From DATLYH01 sp035575035 (GTDB lineage: Bacteria > Planctomycetota > Planctomycetia > Gemmatales > Gemmataceae): a stretch of 30,737 nucleotides of DNA. Under the pieces are notes generated by a model. The model was not told where the DNA came from. It searched no databases and was given only the letters and a program-made list of their open reading frames with translations. Position numbers and translations under genes: made by a program. The DNA lies in assembly GCA_035575035.1 (NCBI GenBank), contig DATLYH010000120.1, forward strand, positions 1 to 30,737, written 5' to 3'. Every line of letters starts with the position of its first letter. The stretch's first letter is position 1. Shown piece after piece: positions 30,018 to 30,737 of this stretch.

Positions 30018-30245
30018 ATGGAGCAGCGACGCCGAGAGGCGCCTCCCAAACACCAGGAATTACGCCAGAAGCGACTCGAACTGCACGGCCACCGCCGCAA
30101 GCTGCACGATCGGCTCACCGCGGTTTGTGAGGATTTTGTCCTGGAAGACCTGAGCCGGAAGTACAAGCAGAACACGCTGGTCCGAGAGCTGGAGTACCTC
30201 CTCGACTACTACCGGGACGAAGAGAACTGGCAAGGGATCGATTAA
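30018..30245 (+). CDS. Small basic helical protein, unknown
   Basis: The 75-aa protein is rich in Arg, Lys, Glu and Leu with predicted long helices (PKHQELRQKRLELHGHRRKL, CEDFVLEDLSRKYKQNTLVR, ELEYLLDYYRDEENWQGID). It has no signal peptide or cysteine pattern. I choose ATG 30018 because GGAGGAG is 10-16 bases upstream; an upstream GTG at 29889 would add 43 residues translated through the hairpin and is unlikely. No family is recognised. The charged helices could form a coiled coil and bind nucleic acid or a chaperone. It lies between Hsp20 and the chaperonin on the same strand. Confidence 0.7.
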   Translation: MEQRRREAPPKHQELRQKRLELHGHRRKLHDRLTAVCEDFVLEDLSRKYKQNTLVRELEYLLDYYRDEENWQGID

Positions 30246-30328
30246 TCGCTTCCGGCGGCCGGTGTCGTCCGGTCGCCCGAGAGAGAGCGTTCATCGACAC
30301 CAGCCGGCCGGCTGAAGGAGGCAGAAGT

Positions 30329-30607
30329 ATGACACCGGAGCAACAAGGCAAACCAACGCCTGAAGAGCAACAGGATACGGAAGAGCAGGCGGACACTGCC
30401 GCACCCGCCGCCCCAGCGGCGCTGCCGCATCAGCCAGGGGTTTCTCCCGGTTCCGTGGACATCACCGGGATCGTTCCGGAAGGCATTCGCATCGATCCCG
30501 ACATCACCGAGGGACACCCAGGGTACGAAGAGAGCGGTGAGTCCGAGATCATTCCACCCGAGCGGCTGGCCGCTGGAGGAACCGAGACGCCAACACGCAG
30601 CAACTGA
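30329..30607 (+). CDS. Small acidic proline-rich protein, unknown
   Basis: The 92-aa protein has strongly biased content: an N-terminal Glu/Gln/Pro/Ala tract (TPEQQGKPTPEEQQDTEEQA), then PGVSPGSVDITGIVPEGIRI and DPDITEGHPGYEESGESEII. It is very acidic, probably disordered, and has no membrane segment. CTGAAGGAGG precedes ATG 30329. The short repeated element ...DITG/DITEG... is the only internal pattern. It ends 20 bp before the GroEL-like gene, where GroES would normally sit, but it is not GroES-like (no GGI..P mobile loop or beta-barrel pattern). Function unknown. Confidence 0.65.
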   Translation: MTPEQQGKPTPEEQQDTEEQADTAAPAAPAALPHQPGVSPGSVDITGIVPEGIRIDPDITEGHPGYEESGESEIIPPERLAAGGTETPTRSN

Positions 30608-30627
30608 TACCGTTCGAGGAGGTGGTC

Positions 30628-30737
30628 ATGGCGAACAAGCATCTGCTCTTCCGGGAAGCTGCGCGGGAGAAGATCCTGCACGGAGCAACCGCGCTGGCCG
30701 ACGCCGTGCGGGTGACCCTCGGCCCCCGCTCCAAGTG
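30628..30737 (+). CDS. groL: GroEL-like chaperonin, N-terminal end (runs off window)
   Basis: Only the first 36 codons are present: MANKHLLFREAAREKILHGA, then TALADAVRVTLGPRSKC. This matches the chaperonin-60 start (K.L.F...AR..L..G...LA.AV.VTLGPKGRN). The switch from GPKGRN to GPRSKC at the nucleotide-binding P-loop entrance is unusual for housekeeping GroEL and suggests a divergent paralog. GAGGAGGTGG sits just before ATG 30628. No groES lies upstream in this window. ATPase and folding activity cannot be judged from this fragment. Confidence 0.85.
   Translation, partial: MANKHLLFREAAREKILHGATALADAVRVTLGPRSK

Noticed and set aside
1..30737. CRISPR array, tRNA or rRNA genes
   Set aside because: No regularly spaced repeats, no cloverleaf-like conserved tRNA elements and no rRNA-like segments were noticed on either strand by eye.

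Overview
The window looks like a GC-rich chromosome segment of a planctomycete, probably of the Gemmata type. That guess rests on an RHS/YD-repeat polymorphic toxin, a HEAT-repeat protein, an IS66 relic, a divergent GroEL-type chaperonin start and an archaeal-type fructose-1,6-bisphosphate aldolase/phosphatase. The taxonomic call is an inference from gene content, not a proof.

Left part (1-5.9 kb), an unstable accessory region. It holds the 3' end of an RHS gene with a C-terminal JAB/JAMM-like module, an overlapping small probable immunity gene, a 203-bp inverted-repeat element with IS66-like ends, an exported HEAT-repeat gene broken by a one-base frameshift in a G5 run, a decayed IS66 transposase, a serpin, and the frameshifted C-terminal end of a P-type ATPase.

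Middle part (6-19.4 kb), central carbon and stress. The minus strand carries a tandem universal stress protein (USP) and an alpha-glucan phosphorylase. The plus strand carries a CBS-domain protein, a small Cys/His protein and the FBP aldolase/phosphatase. A long minus-strand run follows, in transcription order: PEP synthase, USP, acetyl-CoA-synthetase-like protein, DUF1858-NnrS-DUF1858 membrane protein, a truncated pyruvate dehydrogenase E1-alpha, and a Ca2+/Na+ antiporter-like protein. Two junctions in this run are 4-bp GTGA overlaps. Glycogen breakdown, PEP synthesis, FBP synthesis and acetate activation sit together, which fits metabolism during slow growth or energy limitation.

Right part (20-30.7 kb), a plus-strand stress and dormancy cluster. 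It encodes USP, BON-like protein, a second CBS protein, a small ORF, DUF2267, hemerythrin, PRPP synthetase, a CDF metal exporter, a phosphoribosyltransferase, DUF488, a hibernation factor fused to a cold-shock domain, a baeRF-type release-factor-like protein, Hsp20, two small unknown proteins and the start of a GroEL-like chaperonin. The mix of USPs, Hsp20, CBS, hemerythrin, phosphoribosyltransferase, PEP synthase and hibernation factor resembles the DosR-type hypoxia/dormancy gene sets of other phyla. Relics of an acyl-CoA synthetase/GNAT protein and a thiamine-binding YqgV-type protein show that the island has been rearranged.

The strongest candidates for something undescribed are: (1) two paralogous CBS proteins with an identically spaced four-cysteine insert (C-x16-C-x6-C-x16-C); (2) an AcsA-like enzyme whose catalytic C-terminal lysine is methionine; (3) a coupled hibernation factor-CSD/baeRF pair; (4) an RHS toxin tip with an EF-Tu-domain-2-like immunity candidate.
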